From positions 41,406 to 105,405 of the forward strand of contig JAECUM010003297.1 in NCBI GenBank assembly GCA_016617855.1: 64,000 bases of DNA. Reading direction: 5' to 3'. The notes beneath the pieces are model-generated. The model had not been told where the DNA came from and made no database searches. It saw nothing but the letters and a program-made list of their open reading frames with translations. The position numbers and the translations under genes were made by a program. Of this stretch, positions 46,886-58,130 are shown piece by piece; the first letter of the stretch is position 1; every line of letters begins with the position of its first letter. Origin of the DNA: Megalonaias nervosa. Its lineage: Eukaryota > Mollusca > Bivalvia > Unionida > Unionidae.

Positions 46886-47263
46886 TCCCTTTTCTTTATA
46901 GTGAAGTATTTTGTGCGTAACATTACTAATACATAATGAAATCCGATCCATGACCATACCTATGTTATGAAAGGGGCCACCTTGTCTGAGATACCTTATA
47001 CAGAGGGAGTACTGTATTGCTAACCTTCATATACATTATACATGCATGTGTTGGGGGTGGGGTTGGGTGTAATTTCTTGTCTTCAAGTTTAACACTGGAC
47101 CACTGCTGTGTATATCATTTTCCCAAAGGGGACAGGGAAGTGCAAGTTGAAAAGTTATAATCAGCCTCATTTTCATTGCTTTGGCTTTAGTACCATGGAA
47201 TACTAGTGTAAGTAAGAAATTATTTGGGAGGACTTACTGGCCTTGGATATCAGACATACAAAA

Positions 47264-47510
47264 GGGGCCTTGGGTGGCCGAGTGGTCTAAAGTGCTCGCC
47301 TTTGCAGATCACTGACAGCTCACCTCTGTCTGTGTGGGTTCAAGTCTTGGGCTCGGCCAATATGGGTATGTGAGAAAGCTTGCCAGTAGCTTCCTGTGGG
47401 TTGGTGGTTCTTCCCTCTTTTTCCTGGATTCTTCCCTCACCAAATATGCTGGCTACAATATATAGCTATGATTTGATGAAAAATGGCATTAAATCCATAA
47501 CAACAATAAC
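47264..47510 (+). mobile_element. tRNA-derived SINE, family 1, with perfect target duplication
   Basis: The head GGGTGGCCGAGTGGTCTAAA and B box GGGTTCAAGTC mark the tRNA-related part, and CTTGCCAGTAGCTTCCTGTG marks the body. The element is flanked by a perfect 15-bp direct repeat, ATCAGACATACAAAA (47,249-47,263 and 47,511-47,525), so both ends are fixed. Confidence 0.96.
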
Positions 47511-48148
47511 ATCAGACATACAAAATGGAGGTTTGCTTCAGGGGAGTCTTTGCATTAGTAGTATTATACTGTAATTAAGGGAATAGAAGAGCACTGATAG
47601 AATCAGAATTGAATCATTTGCAATGACATTTGGAAATAGAAGCTATGTGGTGCCATGGCTGGCATTTTGCATTCATTATTGGAAGTACTGGTTCAAGTGG
47701 TGCAAAGACATTGGATTTTTGCCATTGTGGGTTTTACTTTATCCTGGGTCATGCGTAAACCCAGCTGTGAAAGCCAGCAATAGCTGCAAGCAGTCTGATG
47801 AGGATGTTGGTTTTGGTTGGTTGATTGGTTATTTGTTCGATTGGTGGGTTGCATGCTTAGAAGTAATAATATGCTGAAAAGCAGTGTTTAAAAATGTTCA
47901 AGATTGAACATAACTGCTGGAAAAGTTCCCATAACCTTATGTCAACTAATGGACAACTTCTTTAGCAGGTTTAACTTTAAGGAAATTTTCTTCACAGGGA
48001 AAGTGTTTCTGATTCCCATTTTATAAGTAAAAGTCAATAATTTTTAATTATTATGCATCGAAAATATTGTCAGATGTATCATGTACAGATATTTACTACA
48101 CTGTATAAAATGCTTGGGATTCCAATTCTCTTAATAAGCACTTCCCAC

Positions 48149-48304
48149 CAGTGTCGGATTACCAAATAGGCAGAGTAGGCACCGGCTTATGGGTCCCACG
48201 CCTTTCAGGGTTGGTAAAATTAAAAACGTATTAGGTGATTATTTGAGAGGGGGCCCCGAGATTTCGATTGCCTAGGGTCCTCCACAGGGTTTAATCCAGC
48301 ACTG
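48149..48304. mobile_element. hAT-type MITE of 156 bp with perfect 8-bp target duplication
   Basis: The ends CAGTGTCGGATTA and TAATCCAGCACTG are inverted repeats matching at 11 of 13 positions. The flanks are identical, CTTCCCAC at 48,141-48,148 and 48,305-48,312. An 8-bp duplication with CAGTG ends is typical of hAT elements. It is GC-richer than its intron surroundings. Confidence 0.93.
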
Positions 48305-50255
48305 CTTCCCACTTGTCAAAGACCTTAATATGTTAGCATGGACCATTAGTGTTCCAAAACTGTTCATCCTTTAGACCGTGAATATCCCTAAAACTGGATC
48401 CTATGGGGGAAAAAAGCCCTAAAATTTGCCAAAAACCCAGAAATAAGGACCTTATGTTTCAAAAAGTATAGAAGAACAAGTGAAAATTTTAATGACATTT
48501 CATATGGTCAGTAAGGTTTACTATAATAAAGTATTCCTGATTTGCCTGGAATAAAATGATGTTATGACCCCAAATAGAGTCCCTTTGTTCTTGCTTGGAC
48601 TCCCAGGTTTTTTTTAATCATGAATCCCTATTTCTGAAAAATGATGGTCCCAGACTCTTGATATCAAAGGCATACAGAGAGCTCTGGAAAATGCTGGAGA
48701 TATTACATGTATGTATCTGGTTGGTTTGTTCACATGTGATGGACAAACATTTCTATTCAGGGGGAGTCCTACACTCCACTGATAAGGACACTGATATGGC
48801 TCATGAACTCCTATCTAATTAACAATTAGCAGAAATGCTTTAACTTTAATTAAACTTTAATTAACTGGCAACAGTTTCTAAAACAAACTCGGCTAACATA
48901 CATGTACATAAACTATGATAAATGTGCAGACTGACAGGTCAGAAATTGTAAATGCTGATGTTGCATGCTTGATCTGGCATTTGATACAGCTGGTCAGTCC
49001 GTATTTCCATATCACACAGCCAGATTCAGGCTAAGTAGATACCTTCTTTTATGTCCATGCATATATAATTTTTAGATTTGTGAATCAAACTTATATTTTT
49101 TAAATCCCAGTTCCTTTTGAATTTTATTTAATCAGTAAAGCTGAAAATACTTAGCGTGAAAATGGGGGTATGTAATAAATACAAAACCTCATTCGTGTTT
49201 TGTACTGAGTTTGGGCATAGAACTTCAAATGTTTCCTTATGCTGTATTGATCTTGCTCTTTCGGCCAACTGAGTACAAAACATACTTCTTCATTTTGAGG
49301 TGAAACATATATTTTGCAATTAATGAAATGACCATGTTTTTGATGCTGAGTTGTCAATTTTTATATGGTAATTTGCATATTTTACTCAATTTGTAAAGGT
49401 TGTAGCAGAGTAGCCTAGGTTTCTTAATTCACTTTAATATGGTGCTCCCTATTGATTGAATAAAAAGCCGTCCTGTACTATTATTAATGGACATTTTCTT
49501 TTATAATTGGACTCTTTTTTATAAGATTTTCTATGTATCAAAATGAATTAATGTTCCATAAAATAATATAGTTCCTCAACTTTTTTTCTGAGCCAAGTTT
49601 GGGAAACTATTTAAGGATGGATTTGCCTTAGGAAAGGATGGTATTTAGGTTTGACCAACAGTCACACAGTTAATCTTAGTCCCTCTTTTCACACAGATAC
49701 ACCTGTGTAAATTCCATGGATAAAGAGTAGTCTTGACATATTGCTGTCTACCTTTACATGAATTTATAGCTCACTGCAGACCACATTATATAAGTGAACT
49801 GGTTTTAAGACTGACCCTTGGTCTGAGTTATTCAAAATGTCTTTGTCAATGAATGTGCTTGAAGACAGTGTTTACACATGTGCCTTAGGTGCAGATTAAT
49901 TACAGTGTATTGTATATTAAAAATTACAACATTGTTTTTACTACAAATCATAATAATTCCAGTGTATTGTATATTGTAAATCATAATATTTTACAGTGTT
50001 ATTACATTTTGTTGAATTCAGTAAATCAAGATTACCACTAACAAGTTACAGTAGTAGCTAAAATTACAAAAATAATCAAAATTTTAATTAAAACACATGT
50101 CTTTTATTTACAATGGTTAAAAGTATAATGCAATTGCCAAATTAGTTTATTTTACCTCTGGACAAGTTACTGATAGAATTTTGGCTACTACTGATTGGAA
50201 CAGAATTTTTGTGGCATTCATTATTTATTTATTTGTTTATTAATGAGAGGTACCA

Positions 50256-50470
50256 TATATACTTGCTTATAAATCGACTTAATCTGCAGAGAACAAAAGT
50301 CCCATTCTGTCCTAGCATAATGCACCTACAGATCAGAGTTTACATGTATGTTGTTTGTTCTGCTGATTATTCCTAACAAACTGCACAGATCCAGATCTGC
50401 TGGTGCATGATGCAATGACAGATCTGGGGGTGTAAAGTTTGCAGTTGGACTCAACTTATAAACGAGTATG
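50256..50470. mobile_element. nested-palindrome MITE, copy 3
   Basis: Begins TATATACTTGCTTATAAATC and ends with CAACTTATAAACGAGTATG. The inner hairpin CCAGATCTGCTGG...GACAGATCTGG is conserved on the right side. Confidence 0.85.
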
Positions 50471-50671
50471 TTCATTATGATATGCCAGAGTTTTTTTAAT
50501 AAATGCAGAAAATGTTTACAAATTTCAAACATAGATTCAGATACCCTGGACACAATAATAAAGATAAAGATGAAAAAAACTTGGTAAACATGACTTCAGC
50601 ATGCTGCCGGTCTCATAAAGGTGTTACTGTCAGTTACTGCCTGTATACAGGTAGTTATCATTGTCTTTAAC

Positions 50672-50868
50672 TATCTAGTCAGAGTCTCAGTAGTAGAGCA
50701 TTGGAATCAAAATCCAAAGGTTTTGGTTTTGATACCCACCAAGGCTAGCATAGGTCTGCTGCTTTGGTGTGTCTATGTGAAACACACTTGGCTCACACTT
50801 CCTTTGCATGTTATAGGAATTAATGTGTTCAACTGCCATTAAAAAACACCAATCAACCAACTCTTTGT
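50672..50868 (+). mobile_element. tRNA-derived SINE, family 2
   Basis: The head AGTCTCAGTAGTAGAGCATT and B-box-like GGTTTTGATACCC are followed by a body with AACACACTTGGCTCACACTT and a tail ending CACCAATCAACCAAC. Confidence 0.75.
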
Positions 50869-50899
50869 CTCTTTGCTAGCCAAGGATTTTCAGTCTCAG

Positions 50900-51140
50900 T
50901 TGTTGATCCAATTATTCCACATTGTTTTTGATCCACCTCATTACACCTTGTTGCTAATCCACTTCATTCCACCTTGTTGCTGATCCCCTTTATTCCACAT
51001 TTTTGACCATGTCACTCCACATTGTTGACCATGTCACTCCACATTGTTGCATCTTCGCTAGCTAAGGTTCCGATATGTTAACCATATCGAATCTTGGCTA
51101 GAGAAGATGACATTGTTGTTGATCCACTTCAGTCCACACT
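50900..51140. repeat. irregular tandem repeat, about 30-bp unit
   Basis: Units repeat TTGTTGCTGATCCACTTCAT and TCCACATTGTTG with variable spacing. Confidence 0.8.
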
Positions 51141-51569
51141 GACCGTGTGGACAGGTAGGCAATTGAAACAGTGCTCTGAACAAATGCCTTCATGTGGGTG
51201 GGAGTTACTGTGTTTGGAAAGCAAAATCAATTGACCAATAACAGACATGCACACACTTTATTAACTACTAAGTTTAAGCAAGGTCATTTTGGAGTTTTTA
51301 CAATAAATGTTTATCTGTAATAATTAGGCGTGAATTTGGATATTCACCGTAAGGATATCTGGTGTCCATGATATCCTTGTAATATATTCCCAGATTATAT
51401 TATTTGTGTATCATTAATTACATTTGTGATAAGTAAATGATGCCCATATTTTTTAGTTGCATCACATATCATAATTAAAACTTATGGAGATCTGACAAAA
51501 AAAAATCAAAGGAGGAGAGGGAGGGGGACAAGATCCACTGAATCACATACAAATGACAGCACTTCAGTA

Positions 51570-52370
51570 TAAGATGCCTTATTTGGTCTCAGCCTGATGC
51601 CCATGAGATATGAGATACCTTTTTTTTCATCAGCCTGATGCCCATGAGATATGAGATACCTTTTTTATCCTCAGTCAGAGGTCCATGTAATAAGAGATAC
51701 TTTATTTTCTCTCAGCCAGAGGCCCATATAATAACAAATACTTTATTTGCCCTCAGCCTCAGGTCCATGTAATAGGAGAAACCATTTTAGCCCTCAGCCA
51801 GAGGCCAGTGTAATAAGAGATATTTTATTTGCCCTCAGCCTCAGGTCCATGTAATAGGAGAAACCATTTTAACCCTCACCCAGAGGCCCATGTAATAAGG
51901 GATATTTTGTTTGCTTCCAGCCTCAGGTCCATGTAAAAAAAGGATACCATTTTAACCCTCAACCAGAGGTCCAAGTAATAAAAGATACTTTATTTGGCAC
52001 ACAAGACAAGAAATACCAGATTTCCCTTCTGCTAGATCTCCATGTAATAATAAATATCATATTTTCCCTCTGTTTTATGCCCGTTTAATAGTAGAAAGTT
52101 CTCAGTCTGGGATCCATGTGATAATACATACTGTTTTGGTCCTCAGCCTTTTGTCCACTAAATAATAAATATCATATTTGCCCTCAGTCTGATGACCATA
52201 TAATAGATAATGTATTTGTCCTCAGACTGTAATAATGGATCTGTATTTACCCTCAACATAATGTCCATGTAGTAGTGTATTTGCCTCCAGTCTGATGTCC
52301 ATAATAATAGATATCATATTTGCCCTCAGTTGGATGACCATGTAATAATAGAAACTGTATTTGTTTTCAG
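51570..52370. repeat. 41-bp minisatellite, about 18 diverged copies
   Basis: Units read like CCCTCAGCCTGATGTCCATG followed by TAATAAGAGATACTTTATTTG. In the middle, AGCCTCAGGTCC and AGCCAGAGGCCC units alternate, giving an approximately 82-bp higher-order repeat. A family-1 SINE has inserted at its right edge. Confidence 0.92.
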
Positions 52371-52586
52371 TGCCCCAGGTGGTTGAGTAGTCTAAGGTAC
52401 TCACCTTTACAGATCACTGACACATCTAACCTGTGAGCTTGACGCTCACGCAGACAAAGTGAGTTTGTGAGAAAGCCTGCCAGTAACTTTCCATGGGTTG
52501 GTTGTTTTTCCCAGGTCCTCCTCCACCAAATATACTGTCAGCCTATCATGTGCTGAAGAATGGCTTTGAACCCAATAACAACAATG
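52371..52586 (+). mobile_element. tRNA-derived SINE, family 1, degraded
   Basis: The head CAGGTGGTTGAGTAGTCTAA is a diverged form of the family-1 A-box region. The body CCAGTAACTTTCCATGGGTT and the AACAACAA tail match the other copies. It lies between the minisatellite and a nested-palindrome MITE. Confidence 0.88.
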
Positions 52587-52587
52587 A

Positions 52588-52738
52588 CAGATCTTCACTG
52601 ACAGATTAAAGTCTGTGTTATCTGTTCTACTGATAATTATAACAAACTGCATAGACCCAGATCTGCTGGCACATTATGTGACAGCAGATCTGGGTCTGTG
52701 CAGTTTGCAGTTGGACTTTGTTTATGACTGAGTATATA
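52588..52738. mobile_element. nested-palindrome MITE, copy 4, left end shortened
   Basis: The right half is intact (CCCAGATCTGCTGG...CAGCAGATCTGGG, then CAGTTTGCAGTTGGACTTTG and GACTGAGTATATA). The left arm is reduced to a short remnant next to the SINE tail. Confidence 0.8.
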
Positions 52739-52846
52739 TGGTTATGAAGAAGTTTTGGATTATAGACATTTGCATAGTTGACAAATGCACTTAGTGTTTT
52801 CATACATGCTTATGTGTTTCTCATCACTAAGTTATTTCTATTACAG

Positions 52847-53070
52847 GGAATCTCTAGAAAGACTAATCACAAAAACTGAAGATCCAGGATCAATGGTGAC
52901 CCAGTCCAGCTATCTGCCAGTCCATGGGATGTTGTCAATGACAACAACCCAGGCACCAACCTCCACCACAATGGCACTTGGGGAGAGGGACAGATACCAC
53001 TTAGCTATGATGGATCCACATTTGAGTGGATCCTTAGAGTTCAGGCGGATGAAACAGCAAGCACCTCCAG
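52847..53070 (+). CDS. ER: estrogen-receptor-like gene, exon 2 (end of A/B domain)
   Basis: The exon starts after CTATTACAG and ends at CCTCCAG|GTATCA. It encodes ESLERLITKTEDPGSMVTQS through RRMKQQAPP, about 74 residues, entering in phase 2 and leaving in phase 1. Joined to 57,194 the frame reads APPG then [10 protein letters not shown], directly into the DNA-binding domain, so the splice pattern is well supported. The segment is Ser/Thr/Met-rich with no fold recognised, as expected for the region before the zinc fingers. Its 3' half resembles intron sequences at 53,111-53,180 and 56,772-56,985. Confidence 0.8.
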
Positions 53071-53110
53071 GTATCACCATAGTCAAGTGTGTATGTCTGT
53101 ATATCTGTGT

Positions 53111-53180
53111 GTTGGGGATAAAGACTGATACCACATGACTGTAAAGATCTATGTACAGTGGTCACATAACCAGATGAAGA
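53111..53180 (+). repeat. degenerate copy of the 3' half of receptor exon 2
   Basis: GTTGGGGATAAAGACTGATA followed by CCAC aligns with exon 2 TTGGGGAGAGGGACAGATAC followed by CAC, and ...GATGAAGAG aligns with ...GATGAAACAG. It starts 133 bases after the exon copy, so the two look like a tandem pair. The frame is lost. Confidence 0.6.
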
Positions 53181-54127
53181 GGGTGACTCAATTGCTGATA
53201 AAATGTAAACATCACTGCCTTCTATTAGGAAAGCGAAAACGACTTCACACTGTCAGTTTTTTAGCTATACACTAATTAACAGTAGATGTACACTAAGTGA
53301 CATTAGTTAATGGCTTTTACATGCTCCCTAAACCCGGCCATGCAGTTAGTGTTTTTAGCCCTAGGCGAAATTATTAATGCATGTGGCATTAGCACATTCT
53401 TGTATTTTAATACCTGACTGACCATTAACTCTTCTCCTTGCAAGATTTTGCTGTTTTAAGATTAGAATCAGTGAAAGCACTTTTAAAATATATATTTTGA
53501 AGATTGAACTACAGTGCTTGCATTATTTTGTTCATAAAATCAGTTTGAATCTGTAAGTGAACCTGCCAAGGGGTAATATTGATGGACATCACTGTCTTGG
53601 AAGTTTACCTTCAATAGGCTGTCTGTTTTTGGAATTCAGGGGGCACACAAATCAAACAATTCATAGAAAGCAATATCTAAATATTATGTGATAAAAGATT
53701 TAGGTCAGAATTGTATGGGACAGTGATATGGCATGGAATTTAAGAAGTGCTGTAAGGTCAAGTTTTCATACATCACTCATTTTTGTGGAAATACAATAAA
53801 TGGCAGCAAGGTAGTTAGTATCCAGTCAATACATGTCATTATTACAAGTATGTAGACAGAGTTTTAAACCACAAATTTGCAAACATATGTAGGCACTGTG
53901 GTCAAGAAGCTAAGTCCATTTTTAAAAATAGATACACTTTCAAGTATGAAGATAATGTATATGTGTATGATGCTTTCATACAAAATGTGTTTATATTTAT
54001 ACATACAATGAAAACTTTTCTACTTGAAGAGAAGGTATTTCTTTTAACCAATGCTAAATGCAAATATACATAATTAGGAATAGAGGACAAAGTTTAAATA
54101 ACAGAGCCAGATCTTATACACACATAC

Positions 54128-54131
<4 letters not shown>

Positions 54132-54184
<53 letters not shown>
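54132..54184. repeat. (TA)n microsatellite
   Basis: Pure TA tract of about 53 bases. Confidence 0.97.
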
Positions 54185-54187
<3 letters not shown>

Positions 54188-55042
54188 GAAACCCCTGTAG
54201 ACCGAAAATCCTTGGGCTCAGAATTTTGTTGGATTTTGAGAAATTAATGGCTTACTGAGGTTTTTGCAGGTATGAAACACAGTCTTCTAAACACTTTTGT
54301 AGAGAGAGAGAGAGAATGTATTTTGAGAGCGTCATTGTCTGTTTTGAAAGAGTGCACATAATTAAGAAAGCTGTATTTAATAAAGCATGTATTTAATAAA
54401 GGATTAGCTGTCAATATACAGTCAAACCAGTCCAAATGGTCACCTGGTCACAAGGATCATTCTAATTTCCCCACTGCAAATTTCCTGCATAAATGCCCTG
54501 TACTTAATAGTCACCTACCTTAAGCTGTCAATGATCAGGTGTTTTATGATTTAAACAATGGTTTCAAACAGTCTGAAGTGGTCAGTGGAGCATATTAGCA
54601 GTGACTGCTCCAAGTTTGCAAATTAAGCACTAATATTGTTTGATGAGCAAAGCATTGTTTGTATGAATCGATGTTTAAGCAATTTATATCTCAACTGTCC
54701 TTACCATACACCAGCCACACAGTGAAACTCGAAGGGATGTCAGCTTCAAAAGAATGGCAGTTTTCATCCTTACAGGAGAGGATCAGAGCAATTCATTTGC
54801 TGGATGGTGAGAAAAGTAGTTGTGTTATTGCCTTTTGCACAATTGTTTGACAGGTGTGGTTAGATATATTCATCCATCTTCCTGTGAATTAAAGCTATCT
54901 CTGAAGAAAAAATGTTCGTCTTTGAGAAGAGATACAAGTTTTTCATCAAGAGTCAGGAATCATTCAATATTCAAAATATGTCTGTAAAGGCAAGTGAAGT
55001 TTCAGTTGATGGATCACAATGAGTATCCATACACAGCTTCTT

Positions 55043-55138
55043 CAGATTGTCTGTTCATCACAGGCTTCTCACATAAGCTCACTGTCTTCTGATTGTCTGT
55101 TCATCACAGGCTTCTCACATAAGCTCACTGTCTTCTGA
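55043..55138. repeat. 46-bp tandem duplication
   Basis: Two nearly identical copies contain GATTGTCTGTTCATCACAGG followed by CTTCTCACATAAGCTCACTG. Confidence 0.93.
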
Positions 55139-55339
55139 TCTTGACAAATTGAGCAGCTGACTAATCCAGATACTGTTTTTATAACGTGAACAAACTAAGA
55201 TTGGTGTATATTTTAAAGTCATTTGGATCAGAGTGAACAGCATACAGTAATCTTGTGTGGAATGTAAATTTGGGAGAGAGCGACATACAGTAATTATAAT
55301 GTTATTGTATAGCACATGTAAAGCAAACTTGATAATGTA

Positions 55340-55387
55340 ATAATAATAATAATAATAATACTAATACTAATAATAATAATAATAATA

Positions 55388-55432
<45 letters not shown>
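55340..55432. repeat. (AAT)n(ATT)n inverted microsatellite
   Basis: An AAT tract flips to an ATT tract at about 55,388, giving a long perfect-hairpin potential. Confidence 0.95.
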
Positions 55433-55436
<4 letters not shown>

Positions 55437-56771
55437 ACAACAACAATGATATTTGGTTCATGGTATATGTTCAAAAATCAATTTTAAAAGGTAAACCAGT
55501 GTACAGCAGTCACCTGTGTGCAACAGCCAACTGTTTTTTTTTTCACATGAGTCACTGCTATTGACAGGTTTGACTGTACATTCCCTTTGAAGTTCACATC
55601 CTGTCATTGATTAAATACAATTGTTCCACATAGAAGTACAGTCCTCATCACAAGAGACATCAGAGGAATGAGATAACTTTTATAACTTTATTATAAGTCT
55701 ATTTAAATTATGAATGATGCTTCATAATGTTTATATACTCTGTATAATTCATAACATTTACAGTTCAAGAGCCTAGCCTGAGGAAGGCATGGAACGTTGA
55801 TGTTTCTTACATCTTGCTCTAACTAAAGTGGCTCGTTTTAGTGGCTCCTTTTTTTGTGCCGTAGCCAAATAAACTCAGCCTTAATAATCTCACATACTTA
55901 AAATCTCTGTATTAGATCTAATACTTCAAGGTATGTCATTGAGTGACTCCGACTTTAAGAATACTGCTTATTGGTCTCTGTTGGCAAAGTATCAAAAGTG
56001 AGGCCACATACCTTGTTGATAAAGCCCTGATATTTAATTTTTTTAAAAAGTAAGCAATGTTCTATTGATAATATGTACATATGAATAGAATTAATCACTA
56101 CTAGATAATATGTCAGTAAAATTAGTCTTGTCTACATGCAATTAGTTAGTGATATTTTTCCTTAAAAGCTGTCTCTTTCACATGTTGGAAAAATTTCAGA
56201 TTAATCTATTATTAACCATAATCTGTGTTTAGTATTTTTTTTACACCTTGCTTGCTCATGGGATATTTTCCTGGTCTTTGTTTCACAGATCAGCCTACTA
56301 CAGTACAGTACTTGCTATCTGTGATTAATCTATTCTAGTGTGTGTGTCAGGAATTTAGCAGCTAAAACATATTTCCAAGTTTTAAATGAGTTTTTCTTTA
56401 ATGTAAAATTTAAATTTGAGATTACATTTTTTTTTAAGGTATTTTGAGTTGGGTGGTTTCTGTTTACTGGGAGAAAAATGATGATATGAAAGAAAGAAAA
56501 ATTTTGGATTCTAGTGTAATGAGGTTATATATAATTTATTTGCTTTGCTGCCTCTCCTCCCATTTCTACTCTTACATTTCCCAATTCTGTGCAAAAGGAA
56601 AAGTCACTTTTTCCTAAATTCAAGTCTAGCTTGACCCCTGACATTGAGTTTTTTTAAATTAAGTTACTGGCTGAAGTATCTCAGTTATCTCTTGGTATCC
56701 ATAATTAAAGTCATATATATCCACAGATTGTCAAGTTTGCATCTTGTGGGTGGAAGGGTTGGTGGTGGTGG

Positions 56772-56985
56772 TGGGGGGAACAGATTTCACCTGATTGTAA
56801 TGGATCTATGTCTGAGTGGATCTGTATAGTTCAAATGGATGACGAAGTGGGCTTTTCTGGGTATCCTCACATTTTGTTACTTATCAGTTTCAGTGTGGGA
56901 GAAGGGCAGACACCACTTGTCTATCTTATATTTATTAACTTCTGATAATATCCATGCAGTTTAAACAGAAGGAACTTCACCAGGA
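56772..56985 (+). repeat. two further degenerate copies of receptor exon 2 sequence
   Basis: The first (56,772-56,865) contains GAACAGATTTCACCTGATTG, then TGAGTGGATCT, AGTTCAAATGGATGA and CTGGGTATCCTCAC. These match exon 2 in order, including the donor region (CCAGGTATCACC). The second (about 56,892-56,985) contains GGGAGAAGGGCAGACACCAC, then AGTTTAAACAG and CTTCACCAGG. They lie about 125 bases apart, like the pair at 52,979 and 53,112. Neither keeps an open frame. Confidence 0.6.
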
Positions 56986-57193
56986 AGTTGTGTTTGTGTA
57001 ATGAGGGATGAGATGCATTAAGTGGGTGCATGACTAGTGCAGTATGGGAAATACCAAGAAATCAAAAATGAAGTGTTCAGTTTCAGTTAACACTTTGATT
57101 GAGCTACCTCCACATTTTGCAACAGCAAAATTTCTATTTTGCCACAATTTGCTTAGTTTGATTAATAAAGTTATTACTCTTTCTCTTTACCAG

Positions 57194-57304
57194 GTTCAGC
57201 AGCAAACAAGCTGTGTCAAGTATGCAGTGATAATGCCTCAGGATTCCATTATGGCGTCTGGTCATGTGAGGGATGTAAGGCATTCTTCAAACGCAGCATT
57301 CAAG
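57194..57304 (+). CDS. ER: estrogen-receptor-like gene, first zinc-finger exon of the DNA-binding domain
   Basis: Between CTTTACCAG and CAAG|GTTAGA the exon encodes [20 protein letters not shown] and [11 protein letters not shown], the first zinc finger of a nuclear receptor. The four zinc-binding cysteines are the CxxC pairs CQVC and CEGC. The P-box CEGCKA is that of estrogen receptors, which read AGGTCA half-sites, and differs from the CEACKA of estrogen-related receptors. The intron after SIQ-G in phase 1 is at the position known from vertebrate ESR genes. The second zinc finger and ligand-binding domain are not in the window. Known molluscan receptors of this type act constitutively and do not respond to estradiol; whether this one does cannot be judged here. 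Confidence 0.95.
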
Positions 57305-58130
57305 GTTAGAAGACTTACTCTGTGTAAAATTGAAGTCTAAATGGTGGAAAAAAACAACTGTCTATACTTTCTTATAAGAGGAGTCCAACTGCAAACTGCA
57401 CAGACCCAGACCTGTTCTTGCATAATACACCTGCAGATCTGGATCTGTGCAGTTTGTTAGGAGTAATCATTAGAATAAACAACATAGACTCTGATCTGCA
57501 GGTGTGTTATGCTACAGCAGATCATGACCTTTTTGGTTTGCAGTTTGACTCGACTTTAATAAGTGAGTATATACAGTAGTTAATGATGCAATTAAAGTCC
57601 ACAGACACTTGCTGCAAACTCGGATCTGTGGTGCTGTTGTCAACCATTTCAAACAGTAACCATAACCAATTTCTGGCATTCATTACAACACAGTATAATT
57701 TGTTTTATTGATTTTGATTTGCAAATTGATAAAACGAGAGGATTTCGTTTTTTTATAACACTTCCATGAGTCAACAGAACAGAAATGAGTTAAGCATATC
57801 CTTGCACAAGTGTCTGATTCAGACTGTCTTTTTTGTTTGAACATCTGGTGAATGGATATTAATTACCATCATGTATTTTGATATTTTGACTGCATAAGGC
57901 ATTCTTAGTACCATTTCAACTTTGGATGTATTTTGTGGCCATATTCAATGATAATAATAATAATAATAATAATAATAATCTTTATTTTATGAGGGTGACA
58001 CAATTAGTACAAAAACTAACCTCCTTTGTGCCCTCCATTTCCTATATATGTACAGGCAAATATATAAAATACAGTTGGGAATCAAACATCATACCATCTT
58101 AACCATCTTAACCACACTACAACCTTAAAT
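57305..58130 (+). other. start of receptor intron 3
   Basis: Holds the fifth nested-palindrome MITE (57,362-57,574) and, at about 57,949-57,980, an AAT tract followed by CTTTATTTTATGAGGGTGAC, which looks like the 3' tail of a minus-oriented retroelement ending near 58,130. Confidence 0.55.
57362..57574. mobile_element. nested-palindrome MITE, copy 5
   Basis: Left arm TATACTTTCTTATAAGAGGA and right arm TTAATAAGTGAGTATATA flank two inner hairpins around CAGATCTGGATCTGTGCAG and GATCTGCAGGTG. The central GTTAGGAGTAATCATTAGAA matches copy 1. Confidence 0.85.

Larger units (their letters stand above)
42101..52846 (+). other. receptor intron 1, CpG-poor and repeat-filled
   Basis: From the small exon this intron is 10.7 kb; from the large exon it is 14.9 kb. 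It carries four nested-palindrome MITEs, four SINEs, a hAT-type MITE and several minisatellites, listed separately. No CG dinucleotide was seen between 42,943 and 44,181. No further exon was recognised. Confidence 0.6.
53071..57193 (+). other. receptor intron 2
   Basis: This 4.1-kb CpG-poor intron contains exon-2-like relics (53,111-53,180 and 56,772-56,985), a TA microsatellite (about 54,132-54,184), a 46-bp tandem duplication and an AAT/TTA tract. No additional exon was recognised. Confidence 0.7.
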
